A stretch of DNA of 13,278 nt from Candidatus Peregrinibacteria bacterium CG11_big_fil_rev_8_21_14_0_20_46_8 (GCA_002796025.1 PCVQ01000053.1:1-13278), one strand, 5' to 3'; positions 6,163 through 12,991 are shown, numbered from the stretch's first letter. Notes: generated from the letters alone by a model not told the origin. A program made the numbers and translations.

Positions 6163-6723
6163 ATGAAGTTAATTATAATTTTTGGGCCTCAAGCAGTCGG
6201 TAAAATGACAGTAGGCCAAGAACTAGAGAAAACAACCGGCTTGAAGCTCTTTCATAATCATATGACCATTGAATTGATTTCTCCATTTTTTAGCTATGGA
6301 AGTGAATCTGGAAAGAGGCTAGTAAATCTTTTTCGTAAGGAAATATTTGAAGAAGTCGCTAAAAGTGATCTAGAGGGCTTGATATTTACTTATGTGTGGG
6401 CTTTCGATCAAAAATCAGATTGGGATTATATAGATAATCTTTGCGATATTTTTGAATCAAAAGGTGGTACTGTTTACTTCGTTGAGCTTGAAGCTGATGT
6501 TAATGAAAGGATTGAACGCAATAAGCACCCACACAGACTGAGCCACAAGCCCACAAAAAGAAATGTTGAACGTTCCGAAAAAGATTTAAAGGATTCAATG
6601 GAGAAATACAGATTGAACTCAAAAAATGGAGAAATCAAAAAAGAGAATTATCTGAGAATTGATAATACAAATCTGTCGCCCGAAGAAACGGCCCAAAAAA
6701 TCAAGGAAAGGTTTCAATTATAA
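6163..6723 (+). CDS. P-loop nucleotide kinase-like protein (AAA_33/shikimate-kinase-like)
   Basis: This 186-residue protein starts M-K-L-I-I-I-F-G-P-Q-A-V-G-K-M-T-V-G. The Walker A loop is G8-P-Q-A-V-G-K14-M-T, and F-H-N-H at 30-33 is a conserved signature of small AAA_33-type kinases. A central region, L-I-F-T-Y-V-W-A-F-D, likely holds the Walker B strand. An Arg/Lys-rich lid-like stretch follows (about 120-145), and I-D-N-T-N-L-S-P-E-E near the C-terminus is typical of the family. It probably phosphorylates a small molecule using ATP; the substrate is unknown. Some relatives modify antibiotics or nucleosides, but no feature here points to that. It is the only gene of the putative integron cassette, is AT-rich compared with the flanking chromosome, and has no Shine-Dalgarno site. 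Confidence 0.85.
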   Translation: MKLIIIFGPQAVGKMTVGQELEKTTGLKLFHNHMTIELISPFFSYGSESGKRLVNLFRKEIFEEVAKSDLEGLIFTYVWAFDQKSDWDYIDNLCDIFESKGGTVYFVELEADVNERIERNKHPHRLSHKPTKRNVERSEKDLKDSMEKYRLNSKNGEIKKENYLRIDNTNLSPEETAQKIKERFQL

Positions 6724-6730
6724 TAAGGAA

Positions 6731-6755
6731 AAATTGTAATTCTACATCCGATAAC
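6731..6755 (+). repeat. Right copy of the 25-bp inverted repeat
   Basis: This is the reverse complement of 6119-6143 with two mismatches. It ends in CCGATAAC, the left inverse core of the attC-like site. It starts 7 bases after the kinase gene stop codon. In a circular cassette the two copies would face each other across the attC crossover and form a long outer stem. Confidence 0.85.
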
Positions 6756-6878
6756 AATGAATAACTGGTTCACTCACTCCGCTATCACTCCGTTCGTTCT
6801 CCCAAATTTGGTGGCGGTATGTCGCTCCGCTCCGAATTATACCGCCACCAAACTTCAGTTATTCCTAGACGTTATATG
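6748..6878 (+). other. attC-like recombination site
   Basis: This segment of about 130 bases folds on itself in the order of an attC. R'' is GATAAC (6750-6755), a 3-base spacer follows, then L'' GAATAACTG (6759-6767). An inner arm TTTGGTGGCGGTAT (6807-6820), an 18-base loop and the matching arm ATACCGCCACCAAA (6839-6852) come next. L' CAGTTATTC (6856-6864), a 6-base spacer and R' GTTATATG (6871-6878) close it. Both L boxes (9/9) and inner arms (14/14) pair perfectly. Departures from a textbook attC are a 39-base insert on one side of the stem (6768-6806) against 3 bases on the other, no obvious extrahelical base in the L box, and core boxes that fit GTTRRRY only partly. Length is inside the known attC range. 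Confidence 0.6.
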
Positions 6879-7036
6879 AAATACATGTTTTCCTTTTGGG
6901 GCTATTGCCCCAGCTCTTAAAAAGAATCCGATTTTGTTTTTTTTATAGAGGGGAAATATGGAGTTTTCTTCGCTTCGCTACGAAAACATTTATTTATAAG
7001 TGGAATTAAAATACAATCACTTTGAACAAAATACTT
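6872..7036 (+). promoter_or_regulatory. Leader region before the MFS transporter
   Basis: This 165-base AT-rich gap begins at the second cassette-type core. It contains a hairpin with a 6-bp stem, TGGGGC-TATT-GCCCCA (6897-6912), inside a possible 11-codon reading frame (ATG 6885 to TAA 6920; MFSFWGYCPSS). An eight-T run follows at 6937-6944. A second inverted pair, GTTTTC (6963-6968) and GAAAAC (6982-6987), follows. TACAAT (7012-7017) is the best -10 candidate and would start transcription near 7024. An attenuator is conceivable but unproven. Confidence 0.35.
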
Positions 7037-8227
7037 ATGACTGATACAAAATCCAAACTACTGCGATCCAATATCTGGAAATTCTACCTGCATCAAGTTT
7101 TTGCGGGGATGTTTTTTTATATCCCCGTGAATGTTTTGTTCTTACTCAGCAACGGACTAAATTTGACGCAAGTCATGATCTTGCAATCGATTTTTTCTGT
7201 AGCTGTAGTTATCTTAGAAATCCCAACCGGCTATTTCGCTGATATTTATGGACGAAAACGAACATTAGTTTTGGCCAGAATATCTTTCCTTGCCGCAATG
7301 GTAGCCTACAGCCTCGGACATAATTTTGCCCAATTCCTCATTGCTGAAATTTTCTTGGCGCTTGGCGCCGCTCTTACTTCCGGGACCACCTCAGCTTTTC
7401 TATTTGACACGCTGGTGGAATTGAAAGAAGAGCAAAATTTCAAAAAGATTTTTGGACACGCAATGTTCGTTGGAATGATTGCAGCAGCGGTATCCAGTGT
7501 GTTGGGAGGATTTGTTGCGACAATTGACTTGCGATATACGCTTTACGCTTCCATCCCATTTTTTGCATTACTGATTCCAGTAGCTCTTTCATTTCACGAA
7601 CCGGCACGACATAAACTGATATTCAAAGAAGGCTACACTCGGGAGATATTCAGAATTTTGAAAGTTTCTCTCATTGAAAATGAAAAACTAAGATGGCTCA
7701 TGGTGTATTCGGGCATTGTATTCGCATTTAACCTGTCAGCCGCAGCATTATATCAGCCATATTTCAAACTTTCAGGACTTGATATTGTTTATTTTGGAAT
7801 TGTATTTGCCAGCTTTCACATTGTCGCGGCTATCACCTCAAAATATGCATACAAGCTAGAAGCGAAACTTGGACAAAAGCACTCATTAGTCATGCTCATT
7901 TTCCTTGTATCGGGAAGTTACTTCCTCATGAGCAATTTTATTTTCCTCTTTAGTTTTTCATTCTCATTCATACATCAATTCATTCGAGGCTTTAAAAATG
8001 TCGTTGTCGCTGATTATGTAAATAAGCTCACGACATCGGACATGAGAGCAACTGTGCTATCAGTGGAGAGTTTTATTGGAAGATTATTGATAGCCGCAGT
8101 TATTCCATTTGTAGGTTGGATGGCTGATATTTATTCCCTTACTCAAGCTTTGACTGTTTTGGCATTCACAACCTTATTTTTGGGAATTATAATTTTAGCA
8201 GGTTTGCGGAAGTATCGACTGATTTAA
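7037..8227 (+). CDS. Major facilitator superfamily transporter
   Basis: This 396-residue protein has about twelve membrane segments and the MFS motif A, G-Y-F-A-D-I-Y-G-R-K-R (65-75), in the loop between helices 2 and 3. MFS proteins move small solutes or drugs using ion gradients or as uniporters. The closeness to the DHA/efflux-type pattern, where motif A is well kept, suggests export, but no substrate can be read from the sequence. A charged central loop (about residues 200-220, REIFRILKVSLIENEKLR) separates the two six-helix halves. ATG 7037 is chosen; an in-frame TTG at 7022 would add five residues. The gene is AT-rich, unlike the flanking chromosome, and lies directly after a cassette-type core, so it was probably acquired. 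It reads into the VOC gene with a 2-base gap. Confidence 0.9.
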   Translation: MTDTKSKLLRSNIWKFYLHQVFAGMFFYIPVNVLFLLSNGLNLTQVMILQSIFSVAVVILEIPTGYFADIYGRKRTLVLARISFLAAMVAYSLGHNFAQFLIAEIFLALGAALTSGTTSAFLFDTLVELKEEQNFKKIFGHAMFVGMIAAAVSSVLGGFVATIDLRYTLYASIPFFALLIPVALSFHEPARHKLIFKEGYTREIFRILKVSLIENEKLRWLMVYSGIVFAFNLSAAALYQPYFKLSGLDIVYFGIVFASFHIVAAITSKYAYKLEAKLGQKHSLVMLIFLVSGSYFLMSNFIFLFSFSFSFIHQFIRGFKNVVVADYVNKLTTSDMRATVLSVESFIGRLLIAAVIPFVGWMADIYSLTQALTVLAFTTLFLGIIILAGLRKYRLI

Positions 8228-8229
8228 TT

Positions 8230-8709
8230 ATGAGAAAAAGCAAATTACTGCGGATGGATAACGTCGGCATCGTTGTCGAAAACCTGGAGAACGCAATCGC
8301 CTTCTTCACCGAGCTGGGCCTCAAGCTGGAAGGAAGGACAACCGTTGAAGGAGATTGGGCAGATGGAGTGACTGGCTTGCGCAACATGCGCTGTGAGATT
8401 GCTATGATGGTCACCCCCGATGGCCATAACCGGCTCGAGATTTCACGATTTCTAAAACCGGCCACCGTCGCCGATCACCGGAACGCCCCAGTAAATGCTC
8501 TGGGTTATCTTCGCGTCATGTTCACCGTTGAGGATATCGACGACACTCTTGCCCGGCTCAAGAAGTTTGACGCGGAGGTCGTGGATAAAGTGGTTCAGTA
8601 TGAACAGGCATACCGACTCTGCTACATCCGCGGGCCAGAAAGAATTCTCATCGGGCTCGCCCAAGAAACGCATGCAAACCTGGATGGCAAAGAAGCACCG
8701 CACATTTGA
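8230..8709 (+). CDS. VOC-superfamily (glyoxalase/bleomycin-resistance-type) protein
   Basis: This 159-residue protein has the paired beta-alpha-beta-beta-beta layout of the vicinal oxygen chelate fold. The first half starts M-D-N-V-G-I-V-V-E-N-L-E-N-A-I-A-F-F-T-E-L-G, and the second half has L-R-V-M-F-T-V-E-D-I-D-D-T-L-A-R-L and ends Y-I-R-G-P-E-R-I-L-I-G-L-A-Q-E. The usual metal-binding His of the first strand is replaced (V-G-I-V-V), so catalytic glyoxalase I activity is doubtful; ligand binding or drug sequestration are alternatives. The ATG lies 2 bases after the MFS stop codon, so the two are probably cotranslated. Codon use is GC-rich (many CTC, CTG, GTC, ATC) compared with the MFS gene, which points to a different source or a return to non-cassette DNA. 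Confidence 0.88.
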   Translation: MRKSKLLRMDNVGIVVENLENAIAFFTELGLKLEGRTTVEGDWADGVTGLRNMRCEIAMMVTPDGHNRLEISRFLKPATVADHRNAPVNALGYLRVMFTVEDIDDTLARLKKFDAEVVDKVVQYEQAYRLCYIRGPERILIGLAQETHANLDGKEAPHI

Positions 8710-8730
8710 TACCTCGCCCGAAAAGGAATA

Positions 8731-8750
8731 GAATAGAGTAACCTCTATTC
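8731..8750 (+). terminator. Hairpin between the two VOC genes, possible terminator
   Basis: GAATAGAG (8731-8738) and CTCTATTC (8743-8750) form a perfect 8-bp stem with the loop TAAC. It starts 21 bases after the first VOC stop codon. The stem is AU-rich and is not directly followed by a T-run (an ATTTTTA stretch comes about 10 bases later), so it may be a weak terminator or an RNA end stabiliser. It marks a change from the transferred segment back to host-like codon use. Confidence 0.45.
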
Positions 8751-8766
8751 ATTAATCTACATTTTT

Positions 8767-9192
8767 ATGACTAAAAAAGATCATATTGTGCATTTCGAAA
8801 TTCCTGCTGACGATTTGGAGCGGGCGCAAAAATTCTATTCGGAAATCTTTGGCTGGGAGATTAAAAAGTTTGATATGCCGGCTACGGGCTCCACTGGTGG
8901 TGAACCCTATTATTCTGTGTATGCTGCGGAAACCGACGAAAAAGGCATGACAAAAACACCGGGCGCAATTAATGGCGGTATGATGAAGCGCAAAATGCCG
9001 GGACAGCCATTTATGAACTACATCAGCGTCGATTCGATCGATGAAAAATTAGAGACCATTAAGGAGCACGGCGGCGAAATCTGCATGCCAAAAACAGAGA
9101 TTGCACCGGATATGGGTTGGATCGCCTGTTTTAAAGATACTGAAGGCAATATGATGGGATTGCATCAAATCTCACCAACCATGAAAAAATAA
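8767..9192 (+). CDS. VOC-family protein, glyoxalase-like
   Basis: This 141-residue protein begins with D-H-I-V-H-F-E-I-P-A-D-D-L-E-R-A-Q-K-F-Y-S, then E-I-F-G-W-E-I. It ends with G-W-I-A-C-F-K-D-T-E-G-N-M-M-G-L-H-Q, the pattern of the large COG3324-type group of VOC proteins. A middle segment (F-M-N-Y-I-S-V-D-S-I-D-E-K-L-E-T-I) starts the second fold repeat. Members bind small molecules, sometimes with a metal, and most have no known substrate. It lies 17 bases before the SRPBCC gene in the same direction and probably shares a transcript; the pair is a frequent type of neighbour in stress or small-molecule-defence loci. Codon use is like the host genes. No Shine-Dalgarno site is seen before the ATG. 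Confidence 0.9.
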   Translation: MTKKDHIVHFEIPADDLERAQKFYSEIFGWEIKKFDMPATGSTGGEPYYSVYAAETDEKGMTKTPGAINGGMMKRKMPGQPFMNYISVDSIDEKLETIKEHGGEICMPKTEIAPDMGWIACFKDTEGNMMGLHQISPTMKK

Positions 9193-9209
9193 TCATTACA
9201 TTCACTCCT

Positions 9210-9623
9210 ATGGAACCAATCACGATTCAAGCAACAGTCAATGCGCCGATAGAAAAAGTATGGGAATGCTGGACACAACCCAAGCATGTTACCCAATGGA
9301 ATCATGCCTCCGATGACTGGCACTCACCGCGCGGAGAAAATGATTTGCGGCCCGGCGGGAAATTTCTCTTTCGCATGGAGGCAAAAGATGGCAGTGCCGG
9401 TTTTGATTTTGGGGGTGTGTACGATGACGTCCAAATGCACAAGCTCATCGCCTACACCATGGGCGACGGAAGAAAAGTAAATGTCACCTTTTCGGAAAAA
9501 GACGGCGCCACAGAAGTTGTGGAAACTTTTGATCCCGAACAGGAAAATTCAATCGAAATGCAGCGCGAAGGCTGGCAGGCAATTTTGAACAACTTCAAAA
9601 GGTACGTTGAAAGCGAGGCTTAA
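9210..9623 (+). CDS. SRPBCC-domain protein, AHSA1-like (START/Bet v1 fold)
   Basis: The 137 residues cover one complete AHSA1-type domain with strong family hallmarks: A-P-I-E-K-V-W-E-C-W-T-Q-P-K-H-V-T-Q-W-N-H-A-S-D-D-W, then D-L-R-P-G-G-K-F, M-E-A-K-D-G-S-A-G-F-D-F-G-G-V-Y, and the C-terminal G-W-Q-A-I-L-N-N-F-K-R-Y-V-E. The fold makes a deep hydrophobic cavity for a small ligand. It is cytoplasmic, with no signal peptide. The bacterial proteins are named for distant likeness to the Hsp90 co-chaperone Aha1, but there is no evidence of chaperone work here. It follows a VOC gene and is probably the last gene of that unit, converging on the lipoprotein gene 15 bases later. Confidence 0.92.
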   Translation: MEPITIQATVNAPIEKVWECWTQPKHVTQWNHASDDWHSPRGENDLRPGGKFLFRMEAKDGSAGFDFGGVYDDVQMHKLIAYTMGDGRKVNVTFSEKDGATEVVETFDPEQENSIEMQREGWQAILNNFKRYVESEA

Positions 9624-9644
9624 GAGTAGCGCGATTTCCTACTC
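9624..9644. terminator. Weak hairpin between convergent genes
   Basis: GAGTAG (9624-9629) and CTACTC (9639-9644) form a 6-bp stem with a 9-base loop across the gap between the SRPBCC and lipoprotein stop codons. It overlaps the last codons of the lipoprotein gene and has no T-run, so it is at best a weak shared terminator. Confidence 0.25.
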
Positions 9645-10619
9645 CGCCTGCTCTGCGCCTAACGGCAGATCGATAGGTTCTCCCTCGAGCGGAAGCGGCG
9701 CCTCTTCGTCGAGTTGTGGAGTAAGTGCACTAAGTGCCCCAACTAGCGGCAGCACCATGAGCGGATTAAACTCTTGTGCCTCGGCTGGTGCATCGATTGC
9801 AACTTTCTTGCCCAAATCCCACACCTCGTAATCGATATCGAATGAGGTACTTGCCCCCTGCGCAGGCTGAATTGTAACTGTTCCTTGAATGCGCCGTGCG
9901 GTTTTATCGACAACCCATACCGCACCGCTAAAGTCTACGTCCTGTAATGATTCAGCGATTGCCGACTCTTCTTCTGGAGAGATGGCATTCTCGGTTGTCT
10001 GACCGAGATCAACAATCAAATCTTTAACCGCATCTTTATTTAACTCCACGCGATAGCGGGTTGCCTCTTCGCCGCGGATCTCATCTGTTCCATCTTCAAC
10101 TGCATTCGTAAAGAATTCTGTATTTTTAAAGCGTTCGCGCAGTGCCTGCTGCTCTTCGGTTAATGCTTGAAAAGGATTTCCTTCCTGCAGCGGCATCTTG
10201 AACCAACTATTTGTTAGAGGTGCAATTTGTGCTGCAAGTGCATCTGAATTTTCTCCGGGTAATTTGACCTCACGTAAACGGAAGTACAAAACATCTTCCA
10301 GAGAGCGTACATCGGCAATAACCTGCCCGCCTTTGCCATCAAAATTAATTCCGAGCTGATATTCAAAATCGACGGCAATATCTTTTGGATCGGCCGCGTC
10401 CGACTGTCCGCTTCCGGTTAAATCAAAACTCATGCGCGACAATTTTTCACCCGGCGGCATAGTTACTGTTCCATTAACACTAAAACGAGACGATATCCGT
10501 TCGGCTTGTCCAAGCCTTAACAAACCTTTATTTACAGCAGTTTGAGGATCCGGTTTAAAAAGTGAGCATCCAGAAAGCGCAAACGTAAGAAGCAGAAATG
10601 TAGCAATAGTTTTTTTCAT
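9639..10619 (-). CDS. Secreted lipoprotein, LolA/LppX-like fold suspected
   Basis: This 326-residue protein starts with a clear lipoprotein signal (M-K-K-T-I-A-T-F-L-L-L-T-F-A-L-S-G-C, lipobox L15-S-G-C18). It should therefore be lipid-anchored on the outer face of the cytoplasmic membrane. The mature part reads as a long antiparallel beta-sheet protein with alternating hydrophobic strands (S-R-F-S-V-N-G-T-V, then M-S-F-D-L-T-G-S-G, V-D-F-E-Y-Q-L-G-I-N, L-Y-F-R-L-R-E-V, A-V-W-V-V-D-K and V-T-I-Q-P). That strand order recalls the half-barrel of LolA, LppX/LprG and DUF6612-type lipoproteins, which bind or carry lipids; this is a structural guess. A Pro/Leu/Glu-rich tail ends the protein. It is divergent from the CAP-domain protein with a 63-base gap carrying a promoter for each. 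Confidence 0.88.
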   Translation of the reverse strand: MKKTIATFLLLTFALSGCSLFKPDPQTAVNKGLLRLGQAERISSRFSVNGTVTMPPGEKLSRMSFDLTGSGQSDAADPKDIAVDFEYQLGINFDGKGGQVIADVRSLEDVLYFRLREVKLPGENSDALAAQIAPLTNSWFKMPLQEGNPFQALTEEQQALRERFKNTEFFTNAVEDGTDEIRGEEATRYRVELNKDAVKDLIVDLGQTTENAISPEEESAIAESLQDVDFSGAVWVVDKTARRIQGTVTIQPAQGASTSFDIDYEVWDLGKKVAIDAPAEAQEFNPLMVLPLVGALSALTPQLDEEAPLPLEGEPIDLPLGAEQAE

Positions 10620-10625
10620 GCGCTT

Positions 10626-10634
10626 AGCCTATCA
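10626..10634 (-). promoter_or_regulatory. Extended -10 promoter for leaderless lipoprotein mRNA
   Basis: Read on the minus strand, TG-A-TAGGCT lies with its hexamer end exactly seven bases before the A of the lipoprotein ATG at 10619. The conserved T(-12), A(-11) and T(-7) of the hexamer and the TG of the extended element are present; the middle of the hexamer is poor. The same spacing recurs at three other genes here, which supports it. Confidence 0.55.
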
Positions 10635-10667
10635 AAAATTTTAGCAGCTCGCCAGGGCCCAAATTTA

Positions 10668-10676
10668 TGCTAAACT
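10668..10676 (+). promoter_or_regulatory. Extended -10 promoter for leaderless CAP-protein mRNA
   Basis: TG-C-TAAACT has the extended TG and the key T, A and T of the -10 hexamer. The hexamer ends at 10676, so transcription should start at 10683, the first base of the ATG. No -35 hexamer is recognisable, and no Shine-Dalgarno sequence exists in the GCGGCC spacer. Confidence 0.6.
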
Positions 10677-10682
10677 GCGGCC

Positions 10683-12989
10683 ATGAAACGCTTTGTCCAC
10701 ATAACAATTCTGGTTTTTATTGTCGGTCTTTTTTCTTCCCCAGCGTTTTCCCCAGCACAACCCCCAGCATTCGCACAGTCCTCAACACTTACTAAGGGCG
10801 AATTTGCCAAAGAGCTCGCTCAAACCCTCGGCCATATAGATGAGGATACCGAAGGCTGTTATAGCGATGTTCGTGAAGATCACGAATTTGCACCATATAT
10901 TTGCGGTTTAAAGTCGGCAAAGGTATTCCGCGGCGGTTCGCGCAGCTTTTTCCGTCCTCAAAATACCGCAACATGGAACGATGCAATCCGCGGTTTCTGC
11001 CGCGGCGAAGCGTGGCTTTCGCAGCCTACCTATAGAAGCTGTAAAAACTTCGCCCAAGCACAAGAACTTTTTGCAGAACCGCTTCCCAAATTAATACGCG
11101 CGCAGCGGACCATTAAGCGTGAAGATGTTGCGCTCTTTTTTGACCGCGCAGCAGAAGTAACAGATTTAGATATTGCTCGGAACAACGCAGAAGTCGTTCT
11201 GCAATCTCCATCCCTTGAACCTCCGAAGGTCAGCGCAATTCCACCGCGCGGCCTCATCTCCTCTCCCTCCTTTTCACCGGTCGCAGAATCAAACATCGCC
11301 ACAAACTTTTTTGAAAATGTTACGCTTCAAGAAGTTCTGCCCAACCGCTTTTATCAAAACGAGGTCTACACTATAGAGGGAAATCTGAGCGATGCGAGTG
11401 AAGACGAGGTGCTGATTTTTCTCTGCAAAGATACGAGTGACTGTTCGGATTCAACCAATTTTCTCGGCGATGTTACCAACGGGCGCTTCCGAGTACCGGT
11501 TCACTTCCGCGGGCCCGGCAATTTTCAAATCGGTATTATTCCAGGACGCCGCGGCACCAGCCGTGTGGCAACGATTTCTGTGCTGCCCAAAGTACCAAAT
11601 GTAGGACAAGGCACACAAGCCACTGATCTTGCTGTTGCATACAACCAGGGCCAAACCCGCTTTACATGGCAGGGAGATGCCGACATTACGCAGCTCGTCT
11701 TTTTTCAAAATAATCTCCGCAAAGACTTTATCTTCCGTCAGTCGACAAATGAATTTATTGCAGACCCCGAAGATTTTAAGGATTTTAAACCTGGAGCAGC
11801 TTATTGGTTTGTCATGAGTGACAGCGCAGAAAGTGAAATTCAAGGCATTAATCTTGCATATCATCGCTACCGTGAAATTGATAACGCCTCTATTACCGTA
11901 CGAGAACTGCAAGAGAGCTTTTCGGGTGTTGGCCGGCTCACCTTTCGCGGAGAGGCAAAGCGAATGATCTCCTCACGTGCCGCCGTTACCAAACCGGACG
12001 GCTTTGTAACAGATATTAATTTTGCACAAGAAGATATTACACCAGGCGAAACCTTTACCTTTAGCTTTGACCTCGAAAAACAGGGTACCTATATTTTTGA
12101 AATAAACGACACGGATGGCAAAGCTGTCGTCAATGTGCCGATCTATGTAAATTCGGGGGTGCCGATTTTGCCCGATTTTTTCGATCTGCACGATCCGGTA
12201 CTAAAACCAAACAGCTTAATCTCGCCGCTCGACTCACTACGAACCACAATGTTAACCTATATAAATGATGCGCGGCGCAGCCACGGATTAGAGCCGGTTA
12301 CCATTCATCCGGATTTAAATATTACAGCACAAGCCCACTCGGCAGACATGAAACAGCGCAACTTTTTTGCCCATGTGAATCCTGACGGACTTTCTCCTGA
12401 CGACCGCCGGAAAGCCGCCGGGATATCGACGCCGATTCGTGAAAACCTTGCGCGCTCTTCAAGTCTCGAATTCGCGCACGAAGGACTCTTGCGCAGCCCG
12501 ATTCACCGAGATGCGATTTTGGATACAACTATGAAGCGCGTAGGCATAGGTATTGCACAAGACTCAGAAGGATATATCTATGTAACCGAACACTTTGCGC
12601 CCAACCCGATTACCAGCGGAGACCTGCTCGTGATGCGCAGCAGACTCTTACAAGAGACCACCGCTTTCCGAAATACCAACAATCTTCCTCCCCTCACAAG
12701 CGCATCACAACTCGAAGCAGTTGCAACACAATGGTCGGAACGCATGGCAGATGAAGATTTTTTTGGTCTAACCGCGCCGGACGGCACAAAGCTTGTCGAT
12801 GTGATACGCAATAGCGGCATATTAACTTCGGTACAAGTTCATGCCCTGCAAGCAACAAATCTTGACCAGCTTTCTGAGCAGATTGTTGTACAGCAGGCGC
12901 TTGCAAATGGAGCGAATAGAAATATCGGCATCGGCTTAGCGGTCAACAGTATTGGAGAGATATTTTTAACGGTGATCTATACACCATAA
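10683..12989 (+). CDS. Secreted surface protein with SLH-like N-terminus and two CAP (SCP/PR-1) domains
   Basis: This 768-residue protein has a signal peptide (1-31, likely cut after A-F-A). Residues 35-165 resemble S-layer-homology repeats (LTKGEFAKELAQTLG, C-Y-S-D-V, F-A-P-Y-I-C-G-L-K-S-A-K-V-F-R-G, then F-R-P-Q-N), which bind cell-wall polymers. Three beta-rich, Ig-like segments follow (about 205-305, 315-400 and 400-500). The first CAP domain (about 515-640) keeps F-F-A-H-V-N-P-D-G, R-E-N-L-A, S-P-I-H-R-D-A-I-L and V-G-I-G-I-A, the usual core, though the common W before S-P is changed. The second (about 648-768) is degenerate: the equivalent of A-H is F-G-L-T-A-P-D-G and the E-N motif is missing. 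CAP proteins are extracellular with varied roles; adhesion or cell contact is plausible but unproven. It lies between a lipoprotein and an LCP gene. Confidence 0.88.
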   Translation: MKRFVHITILVFIVGLFSSPAFSPAQPPAFAQSSTLTKGEFAKELAQTLGHIDEDTEGCYSDVREDHEFAPYICGLKSAKVFRGGSRSFFRPQNTATWNDAIRGFCRGEAWLSQPTYRSCKNFAQAQELFAEPLPKLIRAQRTIKREDVALFFDRAAEVTDLDIARNNAEVVLQSPSLEPPKVSAIPPRGLISSPSFSPVAESNIATNFFENVTLQEVLPNRFYQNEVYTIEGNLSDASEDEVLIFLCKDTSDCSDSTNFLGDVTNGRFRVPVHFRGPGNFQIGIIPGRRGTSRVATISVLPKVPNVGQGTQATDLAVAYNQGQTRFTWQGDADITQLVFFQNNLRKDFIFRQSTNEFIADPEDFKDFKPGAAYWFVMSDSAESEIQGINLAYHRYREIDNASITVRELQESFSGVGRLTFRGEAKRMISSRAAVTKPDGFVTDINFAQEDITPGETFTFSFDLEKQGTYIFEINDTDGKAVVNVPIYVNSGVPILPDFFDLHDPVLKPNSLISPLDSLRTTMLTYINDARRSHGLEPVTIHPDLNITAQAHSADMKQRNFFAHVNPDGLSPDDRRKAAGISTPIRENLARSSSLEFAHEGLLRSPIHRDAILDTTMKRVGIGIAQDSEGYIYVTEHFAPNPITSGDLLVMRSRLLQETTAFRNTNNLPPLTSASQLEAVATQWSERMADEDFFGLTAPDGTKLVDVIRNSGILTSVQVHALQATNLDQLSEQIVVQQALANGANRNIGIGLAVNSIGEIFLTVIYTP

Positions 12990-12991
12990 CG

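Larger units (their letters stand above)
6120..6871 (+). mobile_element. Putative integron gene cassette (752 bp) with one gene and an attC-like site
   Basis: The left edge is the G/TTATCGG step at 6119/6120 and the right edge is the G/TTATATG step at 6871/6872, matching the G/TTRRRY cutting rule in the first positions. The cassette holds one plus-strand gene (6163-6723) reading towards an attC-like hairpin, the normal cassette polarity. The left inverse core of that hairpin, CCGATAAC (6748-6755), is the exact reverse complement of the cassette's own first bases together with the 5' G. That is expected when the attC is restored in the circular form. The gene is clearly more AT-rich than the recombinase, comEC and nrdJ genes nearby, in line with outside origin. 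A transposon with terminal repeats is less likely: no target-site duplication flanks it and no transposase is present. Confidence 0.6.

Noticed and set aside
6119..6755. A small transposon or MITE bounded by 25-bp terminal inverted repeats
   Set aside because: There is no transposase and no target-site duplication outside the repeats, and the right repeat runs straight into a larger nested hairpin that fits attC better.
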